Positions 47,522-57,574 of a stretch of DNA of 64,000 nt are shown in pieces. The notes below the pieces were generated by a model that made no database searches, was not told the DNA's origin, and saw only the letters and a list, made by a program, of their open reading frames with translations. Numbering within the stretch: position 1 is the stretch's first letter; every line of letters starts with the position of its first letter. Source of the stretch: Xaviernesmea oryzae (GTDB lineage Bacteria; Pseudomonadota; Alphaproteobacteria; Rhizobiales; Rhizobiaceae); assembly GCF_900177415.1 (NCBI RefSeq), contig NZ_FXAF01000006.1, positions 1,016,001 to 1,080,000 on the forward strand, written 5' to 3'. The position numbers were made by a program, and so were the translations under genes.

Positions 47522-48616
47522 ATGAAAACCCATTTGCTCCGTCTTGCCGCCGCCGTTGCCGCGACGGCGGTTGCCACCGCTGTCATGGCTCAGGAACGGG
47601 TGGTGCATGTCTATAACTGGTCCGATTATATCGATGAGTCCATCCTGTCGGATTTCACCAAGGAAACCGGCATCAAGGTCGTCTACGACGTGTTCGACAA
47701 CAACGAAATCGTCGAGACCAAGCTGCTCGCCGGCGGTTCGGGTTACGATGTCGTGGTTCCGACCGGTCCTTTCCTGGCCCGCCAGATCCAGGCGGGCGTC
47801 TTCCAGAAGCTCGACAAGTCGAAGCTGCCGAACCTTTCCAATCTCTGGCCGGAAATTTCCGAGCGGCTCGCCAAATACGATCCCGGCAACGAATATGCCG
47901 TGAATTACATGTGGGGCACGACAGGTATCGGCTATAATGTCGAGAAGGTGAAGGCCGCGCTCGGCGACGTGCCGATCGACAGCTGGGACGTGATCTTCAA
48001 GCCGGAAAACGCCGAAAAGCTGAAGGCGTGCGGCATCAACATCCTCGATGCCTCGGACGAGACCTTCGCCATCGCCATGAACTACATCGGCAGGAACCCC
48101 GACAGCAAGGAAACCGCCGATCTCGAAGCCGGTGGCGAGGTCTACCAGAAGATCCGTCCCTTCGTGAGAACGTTCAACTCCTCCTCTTACATCGATGAGC
48201 TTGCCACCGGCGATACCTGCATCTCGATTGGCTGGTCGGGCGACGTGCTGCAGGCAAAGGCGCGCGCCGAGGAAGCCAATAACGGGGTCGAGGTCAATTA
48301 CATTATCCCGAAGGAAGGCACCTATATGTGGTTCGACAATCTCGCGATCCCGGCGGATGCGAAGAATGTCGAAGAGGCACACGCATTCATCAACTACCTG
48401 ATGAAGCCGGAAGTGATCGCCAAGGCCTCCAACTACGTTCAATACGCCAACGGCAATCTCGCCTCGCAGCAATTCCTCGACAAGGAAGTGCTGGAAAACC
48501 CGTCGGTCTATCCGCCGTCCGAGGTCGTATCGAAACTGTTCACCATTTCGCCCTATGGCCCGCGGGAGCAGCGCGTGCTGAACCGGGTCTGGACGCAGAT
48601 CAAGACCGGTAGCTGA
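47522..48616 (+). CDS. potF: Putrescine/polyamine-binding periplasmic protein PotF
   Basis: Binding protein of the polyamine ABC importer, 364 residues. The signal peptide ends near ATAVMA-QE (residues 22-24), followed by the diagnostic HVYNWSDYIDESIL at the mature N-terminus and GTTGIGYNVEKV. The ATG at 47522 follows AGGAGAG. It begins potFGHI and is followed by a hairpin that may raise its level above the membrane subunits. Confidence 0.93.
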   Translation: MKTHLLRLAAAVAATAVATAVMAQERVVHVYNWSDYIDESILSDFTKETGIKVVYDVFDNNEIVETKLLAGGSGYDVVVPTGPFLARQIQAGVFQKLDKSKLPNLSNLWPEISERLAKYDPGNEYAVNYMWGTTGIGYNVEKVKAALGDVPIDSWDVIFKPENAEKLKACGINILDASDETFAIAMNYIGRNPDSKETADLEAGGEVYQKIRPFVRTFNSSSYIDELATGDTCISIGWSGDVLQAKARAEEANNGVEVNYIIPKEGTYMWFDNLAIPADAKNVEEAHAFINYLMKPEVIAKASNYVQYANGNLASQQFLDKEVLENPSVYPPSEVVSKLFTISPYGPREQRVLNRVWTQIKTGS

Positions 48617-48624
48617 TCTGAAGA

Positions 48625-48650
48625 CGGGGCAGGCGGAAACGTCTGCCCCG
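48625..48650 (+). promoter_or_regulatory. Hairpin with GAAA tetraloop between potF and potG
   Basis: CGGGGCAGGCG (48625-48635) pairs with CGTCTGCCCCG (48640-48650) with one G-T pair over the loop GAAA. There is no T run, so it is more likely a stability or partial termination element than a full terminator. Confidence 0.75.
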
Positions 48651-48688
48651 AACGCTTGCAGTCTACGATGGGCGAAATGGGGTAGGGC

Positions 48689-49846
48689 ATGGCGAAATCA
48701 CTTGGACCGGTAAAGCGCAAATTCTCTCCCTGGACCGATCCAGCGGCCGTCCCCTTCATCCGTTTCGAAAATATCACCAAACGCTTCGGCGATTTCACCG
48801 CCGTCGACAACCTGACGCTGGACATCTACGAGCGGGAATTCTTCTCGCTGCTCGGTCCTTCAGGCTGCGGCAAGACGACGTTGATGCGCATGCTGGCGGG
48901 GTTCGAGGAGCCGACCGAAGGCCGCATCCTGCTGCAGGGCAAGGACATTTCCGGCGTGCCGCCCTATCGCCGGCCGACCAACATGATGTTCCAGAGCTAT
49001 GCGCTCTTCCCGCATATGACGGTGGAGAAGAACGTCGCCTTCGGCCTCGAGCAGGACAACCTGCCAAAGGGAGAAATCTCGGCCCGCGTCGAGGAGATGC
49101 TGAAGCTCGTCAAGCTGGAGCCTTTCGCCAAGCGCAAGCCGAACCAGCTTTCCGGCGGTCAGCGCCAGCGCGTGGCGCTCGCCCGCTCGCTCGCCAAGCG
49201 GCCGAAAGTGCTGCTGCTTGACGAGCCGCTCGGGGCGCTCGACAAGAAGCTGCGCGAGGAAACGCAGTTCGAGCTGATGGACATCCAGACCAATCTCGGC
49301 CTCACGTTCCTGATCGTCACCCATGACCAGGAAGAGGCGATGACGGTTTCGGACCGTATCGCGGTCATGGACAGGGGCGTCATCGTGCAGGTGGCGACGC
49401 CGGCGGAAATCTACGAGGCGCCGAACAGCCGTTATGTCGCGGATTTCATCGGCGACATCAATATATTGGAAGGCACGGTCGTCTCGACCGAGAGCGCTCT
49501 TGGCGCGCCGGGCGCCGTGCGGATCGATTGCGACGGCATTGCGGTTGCGGTCGAACAGGAATGCCAGGCGGTGAAGGGCGACAAGGTCGCCTTCGCGATA
49601 CGGCCGGAAAAAGTGCGCATCTCTCCCGACCAGCCGGCCGAGACCTCCGTCAATGCCGTCTATGGCGAGGTCTGGGATATCGGGTATCTCGGCGACTTCT
49701 CGGTCTTCCTCGTCAAGCTCGCCGACGATCGGATCGTTCGCGCCGCGCAGGCCAACGTCTCTCGCCTTGTCGATCGGCCGATCACCTTCGGCGACATGGT
49801 CTGGCTCACCTGGCCGCTCGATGCCGGCCTCGTGCTCACACGCTGA
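48689..49846 (+). CDS. potG: Polyamine ABC transporter ATPase PotG
   Basis: ATP-binding subunit of the importer, 385 residues. Walker A GPSGCGKTT at residues 56-64, Q-loop FQSYALFPHM, signature LSGGQRQRVALARS, Walker B VLLLDEPLGALD and switch His in IVTHDQEEAM are all present, with a C-terminal TOBE domain (about 290-380). It starts 72 bases after potF and 12 bases before potH. Confidence 0.94.
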   Translation: MAKSLGPVKRKFSPWTDPAAVPFIRFENITKRFGDFTAVDNLTLDIYEREFFSLLGPSGCGKTTLMRMLAGFEEPTEGRILLQGKDISGVPPYRRPTNMMFQSYALFPHMTVEKNVAFGLEQDNLPKGEISARVEEMLKLVKLEPFAKRKPNQLSGGQRQRVALARSLAKRPKVLLLDEPLGALDKKLREETQFELMDIQTNLGLTFLIVTHDQEEAMTVSDRIAVMDRGVIVQVATPAEIYEAPNSRYVADFIGDINILEGTVVSTESALGAPGAVRIDCDGIAVAVEQECQAVKGDKVAFAIRPEKVRISPDQPAETSVNAVYGEVWDIGYLGDFSVFLVKLADDRIVRAAQANVSRLVDRPITFGDMVWLTWPLDAGLVLTR

Positions 49847-49858
49847 AGCGGAGGGGAA

Positions 49859-50776
49859 ATGGCGACCGTTTCCGAAACCCATACCGCCAAGAAGCCGAGC
49901 CCCGCCCGCTGGCTTGTCGTTGCGGTGCCCTATGTCTGGCTGCTGCTCTTCTTCGCGGCGCCCTTCCTGATCATCCTGAAGATATCGCTGTCGGATACGG
50001 CGATCGCCATGCCGCCCTACACGCCGCTTTTCCAGGGATTTGGCGCACTTGGCGACTTCGCCTCGAAGCTCGATTTCGAGAACTACCTCTTTCTCACGGA
50101 CGATCCCCTCTATATTAGGTCCTACCTGTCGTCGCTCAGGATCGCGGTGATCTCCACCTTTCTGCTGCTGTTGATCGGCTATCCCATGGCGCTCGCCATG
50201 GCGCGCGCGCCGACGTCGCTCAGGCCGACGCTCGTCATGCTGGTCATCCTGCCGTTCTGGACGTCGTTCCTGATCCGCGTTTATGCCTGGATCGGCATTC
50301 TGAAGCCGGACGGCCTTCTGACGCTGCTTCTCCAGACGATCGGTCTTCTGGGGCCGAACGAGCAGGTGCAGATATTCAGGACCGATATCGCCGTCTTCAT
50401 CGGCATCGTCTATTCATACCTGCCCTTCATGGTCCTGCCGCTCTATGCGGCGCTGGAGAAGATGGACAACACGCTGCTGGAGGCAGCGAACGATCTCGGC
50501 TGCCCGCCGCTGAAAGCTTTCTGGAAGATCACCTTCCCGCTGTCGCTGCCGGGCGTTGTCGCCGGCTCGATGATCTGCTTCATCCCGATCACCGGCGAAT
50601 TCGTCATCCCCGATCTTCTGGGCGGTGCCGACACGCTGATGATCGGCAAGACGCTCTGGACGGAATTCTTCGGCAATCGCGACTGGCCGCTCGCTTCCGC
50701 CGTGGCGGTGATCCTGCTCGTCATGCTGGTCGTGCCGATCGCCATCTTCCAGAACCAGCAGAAGAAGGTGGTCTGA
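49859..50776 (+). CDS. potH: Polyamine ABC transporter permease PotH
   Basis: First membrane subunit, 305 residues, six membrane helices (first at about 23-44). The cytoplasmic EAA loop reads NTLLEAANDLGCPPLKAFWK. The long first periplasmic loop is typical of PotH. It begins 12 bases after potG and ends one base before potI. Confidence 0.94.
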   Translation: MATVSETHTAKKPSPARWLVVAVPYVWLLLFFAAPFLIILKISLSDTAIAMPPYTPLFQGFGALGDFASKLDFENYLFLTDDPLYIRSYLSSLRIAVISTFLLLLIGYPMALAMARAPTSLRPTLVMLVILPFWTSFLIRVYAWIGILKPDGLLTLLLQTIGLLGPNEQVQIFRTDIAVFIGIVYSYLPFMVLPLYAALEKMDNTLLEAANDLGCPPLKAFWKITFPLSLPGVVAGSMICFIPITGEFVIPDLLGGADTLMIGKTLWTEFFGNRDWPLASAVAVILLVMLVVPIAIFQNQQKKVV

Positions 50777-50777
50777 G

Positions 50778-51596
50778 ATGAGGGCCTCCCGCTTCGACGC
50801 CACCGTCCTGACGCTCGGTTTCGCCTTCCTCTATATTCCGATCGTCATCCTGGTGATCTATTCGTTCAACGCGTCCAGGCTGGTCACTGTCTGGGGCGGG
50901 TTTTCGCTGAACTGGTACCGTACGATGTGGTCGAACCAGGGGCTGATGGACGCCGCCTGGGTCACGGCGCGCGTCGGCGTCATCAGCGCCACGCTCGGCA
51001 CCGTGCTCGGCACGCTTGCCGCCCTGGCTCTCGTGCGATTCTCCCGGTTCCCGGGGCGGATGCTGTTCTCGGGCATGATCTATGCGCCGCTCGTCATGCC
51101 GGAAGTTATTACCGGCCTGTCGATGCTGCTCCTTTTCGTCGCGCTCAACATCGACCGCGGCTTCTGGACGGTCATCATCGCGCATACGACCTTCACCATG
51201 TGCTACGTGGCGATCGTCGTGCAGTCGCGGCTGCTCACCTTCGACCGGAGCCTGGAGGAGGCGGCACTCGATCTCGGCTGCCCGCCGGTCAAGACCTTCT
51301 TCAAGATCACCCTGCCGCTGATCATGCCGGCCGTCATCGCCGGGTGGATGCTGGCCTTCACGCTGTCGCTGGATGATCTGGTGATCGCGAGCTTCAACAC
51401 GGGACCCGGGGCGACGACGCTGCCGATCAAGATCTATTCGCAGGTGCGGCTCGGCGTGACGCCGGAGATCAACGCCATCTGCACCATATTGATCGGGCTC
51501 GTGACGATCGGCGTCATCATCGCTTCGATCGGAACGAAGCGCGCCGAAATGCGCCGCATCCGCGACGAGCATGTCGCCGCGCGCGGCACGACGTGA
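50778..51596 (+). CDS. potI: Polyamine ABC transporter permease PotI
   Basis: Second membrane subunit, 272 residues, six helices, EAA loop RSLEEAALDLGCPPVKTFFK and the conserved LSLDDLVIASFNTGPGATTL. Its stop codon lies at the edge of a perfect 20-bp palindrome shared with the stop of the converging asmA-like gene. Confidence 0.94.
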   Translation: MRASRFDATVLTLGFAFLYIPIVILVIYSFNASRLVTVWGGFSLNWYRTMWSNQGLMDAAWVTARVGVISATLGTVLGTLAALALVRFSRFPGRMLFSGMIYAPLVMPEVITGLSMLLLFVALNIDRGFWTVIIAHTTFTMCYVAIVVQSRLLTFDRSLEEAALDLGCPPVKTFFKITLPLIMPAVIAGWMLAFTLSLDDLVIASFNTGPGATTLPIKIYSQVRLGVTPEINAICTILIGLVTIGVIIASIGTKRAEMRRIRDEHVAARGTT

Positions 51597-51615
51597 TAGG
51601 CGCCGCGGCGCCTAT
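51596..51615. terminator. Perfect 20-bp palindrome joining two convergent stop codons
   Basis: ATAGGCGCCGCGGCGCCTAT is a perfect palindrome that includes the last base of the potI stop and the whole asmA stop (minus strand, 51612-51614). As RNA it gives an 8-bp stem with a four-base loop in both directions. It may end or protect both transcripts, although T runs are lacking. Confidence 0.55.
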
Positions 51616-53474
51616 TCCGCGACCTTTGGCGGCGGAGCCTGCGAAATCGACCATATGACGGGGTTCGGCCAGGAACCGCCGATGAAAACCATCAGGGGCG
51701 CGGCACCCGCGCCTTGCGCCGGCGGCTGAATGCTGGCGGAAAGAGCCAGGCTGTTGTTGACGTAGGAAACGACGCCGGAAAGGGCGATCGTTTCGCCGGG
51801 GCCGACGAGCTTGCCTTCGCGGATATCCGCCGAACCGCCCTTCAGGTCGGCCGATATGTCGATGCTGTCAAATTCGAGATTGCCGCCGCCGGCTTCGCTC
51901 AAGGGGAAATAGGGTTTCTGCGTTGCAAGTTGCCGGATGCCGGCCAGATTGACGCCGGGCAGGGAACCCCGCTCGGTCCGAAAGCGGATGGTGCCCTTCG
52001 CATTGCGCCACGCCTCGGTCGTCAACGACCGGTCGGCGTCGAGCGACAGTTCCAGGGACCCCCGCGCGGCGGGCAGTGGCCCGGCCAGTCCGAGCTCCCT
52101 GACGATGTCGCCGAAATCGGCACTCTGGACGGAAAGGTGCAGGGCAATCCCTCCGGAGGCTCCGCCTTTCGTCGTGGCGATCCGGCCCGTCAGGCGGCCG
52201 GTTTCGAAGTCGCTGTCGACGATGTCGATGCGCGATTGTTCCGCCGTGTTCATCACGCTCATCGCCGCTTCGGCAAGCTGGAACGGGCCAAGGGTCGCCT
52301 GTTGCGCGGAAAGCCTCAGATCGAGTTCCAGCCGGTTGCGCAACCCGTTGTTTTGTCCCGCGCCGTCGCCGCTGCGCGGCGCGATCGCGGCAAGGACACC
52401 CGAAAAATCCATCCGGTCGAAAGCGAGCGTGCCGGTCAGCCTCGGCAGCCGGTCCGGCGGCAGAACGAGGTCGAGAATGCCGGTTGCCCTGGCGTCGTTG
52501 AGGCTGAGCGACAGGTTTTCGAAGCGGAGGGCTTCGTCGTTCGTGACGAGGCGGGCGCTCAAGGAAAGGCTTTTCAATCGTTCCGTGCCATCGAAATGCA
52601 CGCCGGACCAGGCCATGGCTGAGGAAAGATCGGGGATCGTGAGTTCGGCATCGCCGGAAAGGAACGCATGTGCTGCAAGGTTGGCGGTACCGTTGAAGCG
52701 GCCGCGCAGAAGGTCCGATTCGACGGAGCCGGAAGCATTTCCGCTTTTGCCCGACAGCAGCAGCAGAGGTTGCGAGCTGCTGATGTCGATCGCCAGCCTG
52801 CGGCCGTTCATCTCCCCATCGGCTCTTATGTTCAGACCGCGGGAAAGCCAGGGCCAGTGGAGATCGCCGTTGATCGAGGCGAACCGTGTGACGCGGCCGC
52901 TCGCGACGTCGGAGACCTCAAGGGTTCCGTTGGTGATCTTGACGTCGCCCATCTGCGCATCGTCGCCGGAGGGCAGGGACTGGCCGCCGCCGTCGGCCTT
53001 CGCTTCCCGCACGGCACGGCTGAGCAGCCCGTCGTTCGCCCAGTCCAGCCGACCGTTCGCGTCTCGCAGAATGTAGATTTCCGGGTTCGTGAGATGAAAA
53101 TCCTCGAATTCCGGCCGGCCCAGCAGCGCCTCGAAGAGATCGAAGGAGGCGGAAAGCCGCGAAACGCGGCCGAGAACCCGCTCGCCGCCATCCGCCTGTT
53201 TGCGGATGGTGATCTCCCTGAGCGTGATCCTGGGCTCCGGCCAGAAGCGGATATCCGGCACGCCCTCGATCGTCACGTCATGGCCGGTCCACTGGGCGAC
53301 CGCGCGCTCCATGCTTTCCCGCACCACGGTCGAGGAGATGAGGAACGGCGCGACGATCTGATAGAGCGCGAAGAGGACCAAAGCGACGAGGATGCCGATC
53401 AGCAGCCCGCGCCGTCGCCTGCCAAGCGGGCGGCTTGAGATTTTCCGCAGATTTCCGATCCCGTTGGTCAGCAT
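51612..53474 (-). CDS. AsmA-family protein
   Basis: A 620-residue envelope protein with one N-terminal membrane anchor (about residues 24-45, LLIGILVALVLFALYQIV) and a long periplasmic part. The AsmA N-terminal pattern is VTIEGVPDIRFWPEPRITL, and the AsmA-like C-terminal region (about 400-600) includes RGSLELSLDADRSL and the DIREGKL segment. AsmA-like proteins help phospholipid transport to, or protein assembly in, the outer membrane. The precise paralogue is not identifiable. Confidence 0.85.
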   Translation of the reverse strand: MLTNGIGNLRKISSRPLGRRRRGLLIGILVALVLFALYQIVAPFLISSTVVRESMERAVAQWTGHDVTIEGVPDIRFWPEPRITLREITIRKQADGGERVLGRVSRLSASFDLFEALLGRPEFEDFHLTNPEIYILRDANGRLDWANDGLLSRAVREAKADGGGQSLPSGDDAQMGDVKITNGTLEVSDVASGRVTRFASINGDLHWPWLSRGLNIRADGEMNGRRLAIDISSSQPLLLLSGKSGNASGSVESDLLRGRFNGTANLAAHAFLSGDAELTIPDLSSAMAWSGVHFDGTERLKSLSLSARLVTNDEALRFENLSLSLNDARATGILDLVLPPDRLPRLTGTLAFDRMDFSGVLAAIAPRSGDGAGQNNGLRNRLELDLRLSAQQATLGPFQLAEAAMSVMNTAEQSRIDIVDSDFETGRLTGRIATTKGGASGGIALHLSVQSADFGDIVRELGLAGPLPAARGSLELSLDADRSLTTEAWRNAKGTIRFRTERGSLPGVNLAGIRQLATQKPYFPLSEAGGGNLEFDSIDISADLKGGSADIREGKLVGPGETIALSGVVSYVNNSLALSASIQPPAQGAGAAPLMVFIGGSWPNPVIWSISQAPPPKVAE

Positions 53475-53645
53475 GGTCCACGCGAATATAGGAAATGGCA
53501 GGACTGTGCAATTCTGTGCTCCGGTCCTCCGGCTGTCCCCTTTATCATGCAGTGCAACATGCTATACAGGCCCACGTGCCAAGGCCCTTGGCCGGTATGT
53601 TTGGAGGCCTTCCCCCGGGATTGGCCTCTTTGAGGTGGAGGAGGA

Positions 53646-55604
<1,959 letters not shown>

Positions 55605-55667
55605 CCCGGCTCCCGGTCTGTATCGCGATGATACGTTTTCGGCGTGAATTCCGGAAAATGGACGCCG

Positions 55668-55682
55668 TTAACTCCGCATTAA
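55668..55682 (+). promoter_or_regulatory. TTAA-N7-TTAA site (CtrA-type box) in gap after acsA2
   Basis: TTAACTCCGCATTAA is a full CtrA-type site 64 bases after the acsA2 stop, although no protein gene starts downstream of it: the next gene converges from the right. It could control an unannotated RNA ending at 55827. Confidence 0.45.
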
Positions 55683-55699
55683 GCCGCATTGGTCAAAAG

Positions 55700-55827
55700 T
55701 GGAGCAACATGGTTTCGTCTCGTGTATGGAAGGCGCGTAGCCGCGAGCTTTCATAGACATGACGTCTCCACCGACCCTCGTTGGACAGCATTAAACTTCA
55801 AAGGCAGCTTCGGCTGCCTTTCTTTTG
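55700..55827 (+). ncRNA. Candidate small RNA between acsA2 and the iron permease gene
   Basis: The 257-base gap 55605-55861 has no protein-coding frame that I trust, a CtrA-type site at its left and a strong terminator at 55800-55827. The interval contains a C-rich unpaired-looking word (TCTCCACCGACCCTC, 55767-55781) of the kind that base-pairs with ribosome binding sites. The left end is not defined; 55700 is a placeholder downstream of the box. Confidence 0.3.
55800..55827 (+). terminator. Strong terminator hairpin with TTCG loop
   Basis: AAAGGCAGC (55800-55808) pairs perfectly with GCTGCCTTT (55813-55821) over TTCG and runs into CTTTTG. It lies 195 bases after the acsA2 stop. The hairpin can also form from the opposite strand, 41 bases past the end of the converging permease gene. 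Confidence 0.85.
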
Positions 55828-55861
55828 GCCTGGTATGCACCCCTGGATTGCCGATGCGGAG

Positions 55862-57532
55862 CTACCGCAATCTGTCGAGCGAACGCGAAACCAGCATGAC
55901 CGGGACGAGACCCGCCAGGATGATGATGATCGCCGCGACCGAAGAATCCTCGATCTTCGCACGCGAGGCGTCCTCGTAGACGAGTGTCGCCAGCGTGTTG
56001 AAGTTGAACGGACGAAGCAGGATCGTCGCCGACAGTTCCTTCATCGTTTCGATGAAGACGAAGAGCGCCGCAACCAGCAGGGCGGGGCGCATGTTGGGCA
56101 GCAGAACAGACCACAGCGTCTGCCGGCGGTTCCGCCCGAGCGCGCGGGCGGCCATGTCGAGATGCGGCGAAAGTTTTTGAAAGCCCGCATCGAGATTGCC
56201 TTCCGCCATCGTCATGAACCGCACCGTACAGGCATAGACGATCGCAAAGCCGGTGCCGGAAAGCAGAAGCCCCGTTGAAATCCCGAGATTCGCGCGCAGG
56301 AAACCGTCGAGCGCATTGTCGAAGCCGGCGAGCGGGATCAGCACGCCGATCGCCAGAACCGTGCCCGGCACGCCGTAGCCGAGCGAGGCGATGCGGCCTG
56401 CGAAAGTCGCAAGCGCCGAATGCTCGCTGCGGGCGGCATAGGAAAAAATGAAGCCGAGCGAGACCGCGCAGAGTGCGGCGGCGGCCGATACGGCGATGCT
56501 GTTCCACAGCGCGTCGAGGAGCCGCGGATCGGCGAAGTTTTCGACACGCGCCAAGGCGAAACGGCCCAGAACCAGGAAGGGAATGAGGAACCCGACCGCT
56601 ATGGGCAGCGCGCAAAAGACGGTCGCAAGCCAGGCCCGCGCCCCGGAAAGCGCCGGCCGCGCGGTGGCGTTGACCATGGCCGTCGTCCTGTTGCCGGCAA
56701 AGCGCTGCTGCCGGCGGGCGGCGCGCTCCACGAGGATCAGGATGGCGACGACGAGCAGCATGACGGCGGCGATCTGTGCCGCGCCCGAAAGGCTGCCGCG
56801 GTTGAGCCAGGTGTCGTAGATCGAGAAGGTCAGCGTGTTGACGCCCAGGAATTCCACCGCGCCGATATCGTTCAGCACCTCCATCATGACCAGCGTCAGG
56901 CCGATCATGATCGCCGGCCGCGCCATGGGTATCTGGACCCTGAGGAACACCCGAAGCGGCCCGGCGCCGAGCGTGCGGGCGACATCTGCCGCCGCCCGCC
57001 CCTGCATCATGAACATCGAACGGCAGGCAAGATAGACATAGGGGTAAAGCACGGAGGAGAGCACCAGCACGGCGCCGCCGAGCGAGCGGATATCCGGAAA
57101 CGAGTAGTCGCGCGCCGTCCTGTAGCCGAAGGCCTGCCGGTACCAGGTCTGCACCGGGCCTGTGAAATCGAGAAATTCCCCGAACGCGTAGGCGGCCAGG
57201 TAGGACGGGATGGCAAGCGGCAGCACCAGCGCGGCCGAGAGCAGCCGGCGGCCGGGATACTCGAAGCTTGTCACCAGCCATGCCGTCATGATGCCGAAGA
57301 GAGCCGTCATGAGACCGGTGAAGAAAAGCAGCGAGATCGTCCTGCCCGTGGCGCGCGGCACGACATTGGCGATGATGTGCCGCCAGGTTTCGTCGCCGCC
57401 CGAGGCAGCGATCCAGAAGATCGCCAGGATCGGCAGCGCGACCACGGCCGCGATGCCGACCGCGAGCCAGGAGAGCGGCCTGCGCGGCTGGCGCGCTCTT
57501 GGCACCGGTATATCGGATGTCGAAACCTGCAA
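55862..57532 (-). CDS. fbpB: Ferric-iron-type ABC transporter permease (two fused permease domains)
   Basis: A 556-residue inner membrane protein with about 12 membrane helices arranged as two homologous permease halves, as in FbpB/SfuB/AfuB and ThiP. EAA-like loops are visible in both halves (ADVARTLGAGPLRVFLRVQI, and AARALGRNRRQTLWSVLLPN). The size and the helix pattern favour a ferric-iron importer over thiamine (ThiP). It starts 43 bases after cbrA stops and so may be read with it. Neither a binding protein nor an ATPase gene is adjacent; in related rhizobia these are encoded elsewhere or further on. Confidence 0.8.
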   Translation of the reverse strand: MQVSTSDIPVPRARQPRRPLSWLAVGIAAVVALPILAIFWIAASGGDETWRHIIANVVPRATGRTISLLFFTGLMTALFGIMTAWLVTSFEYPGRRLLSAALVLPLAIPSYLAAYAFGEFLDFTGPVQTWYRQAFGYRTARDYSFPDIRSLGGAVLVLSSVLYPYVYLACRSMFMMQGRAAADVARTLGAGPLRVFLRVQIPMARPAIMIGLTLVMMEVLNDIGAVEFLGVNTLTFSIYDTWLNRGSLSGAAQIAAVMLLVVAILILVERAARRQQRFAGNRTTAMVNATARPALSGARAWLATVFCALPIAVGFLIPFLVLGRFALARVENFADPRLLDALWNSIAVSAAAALCAVSLGFIFSYAARSEHSALATFAGRIASLGYGVPGTVLAIGVLIPLAGFDNALDGFLRANLGISTGLLLSGTGFAIVYACTVRFMTMAEGNLDAGFQKLSPHLDMAARALGRNRRQTLWSVLLPNMRPALLVAALFVFIETMKELSATILLRPFNFNTLATLVYEDASRAKIEDSSVAAIIIILAGLVPVMLVSRSLDRLR

Positions 57533-57574
57533 ATTCCACTCCTCTTTATGGGAGGAGTGCTAACCGCCGGGAGA

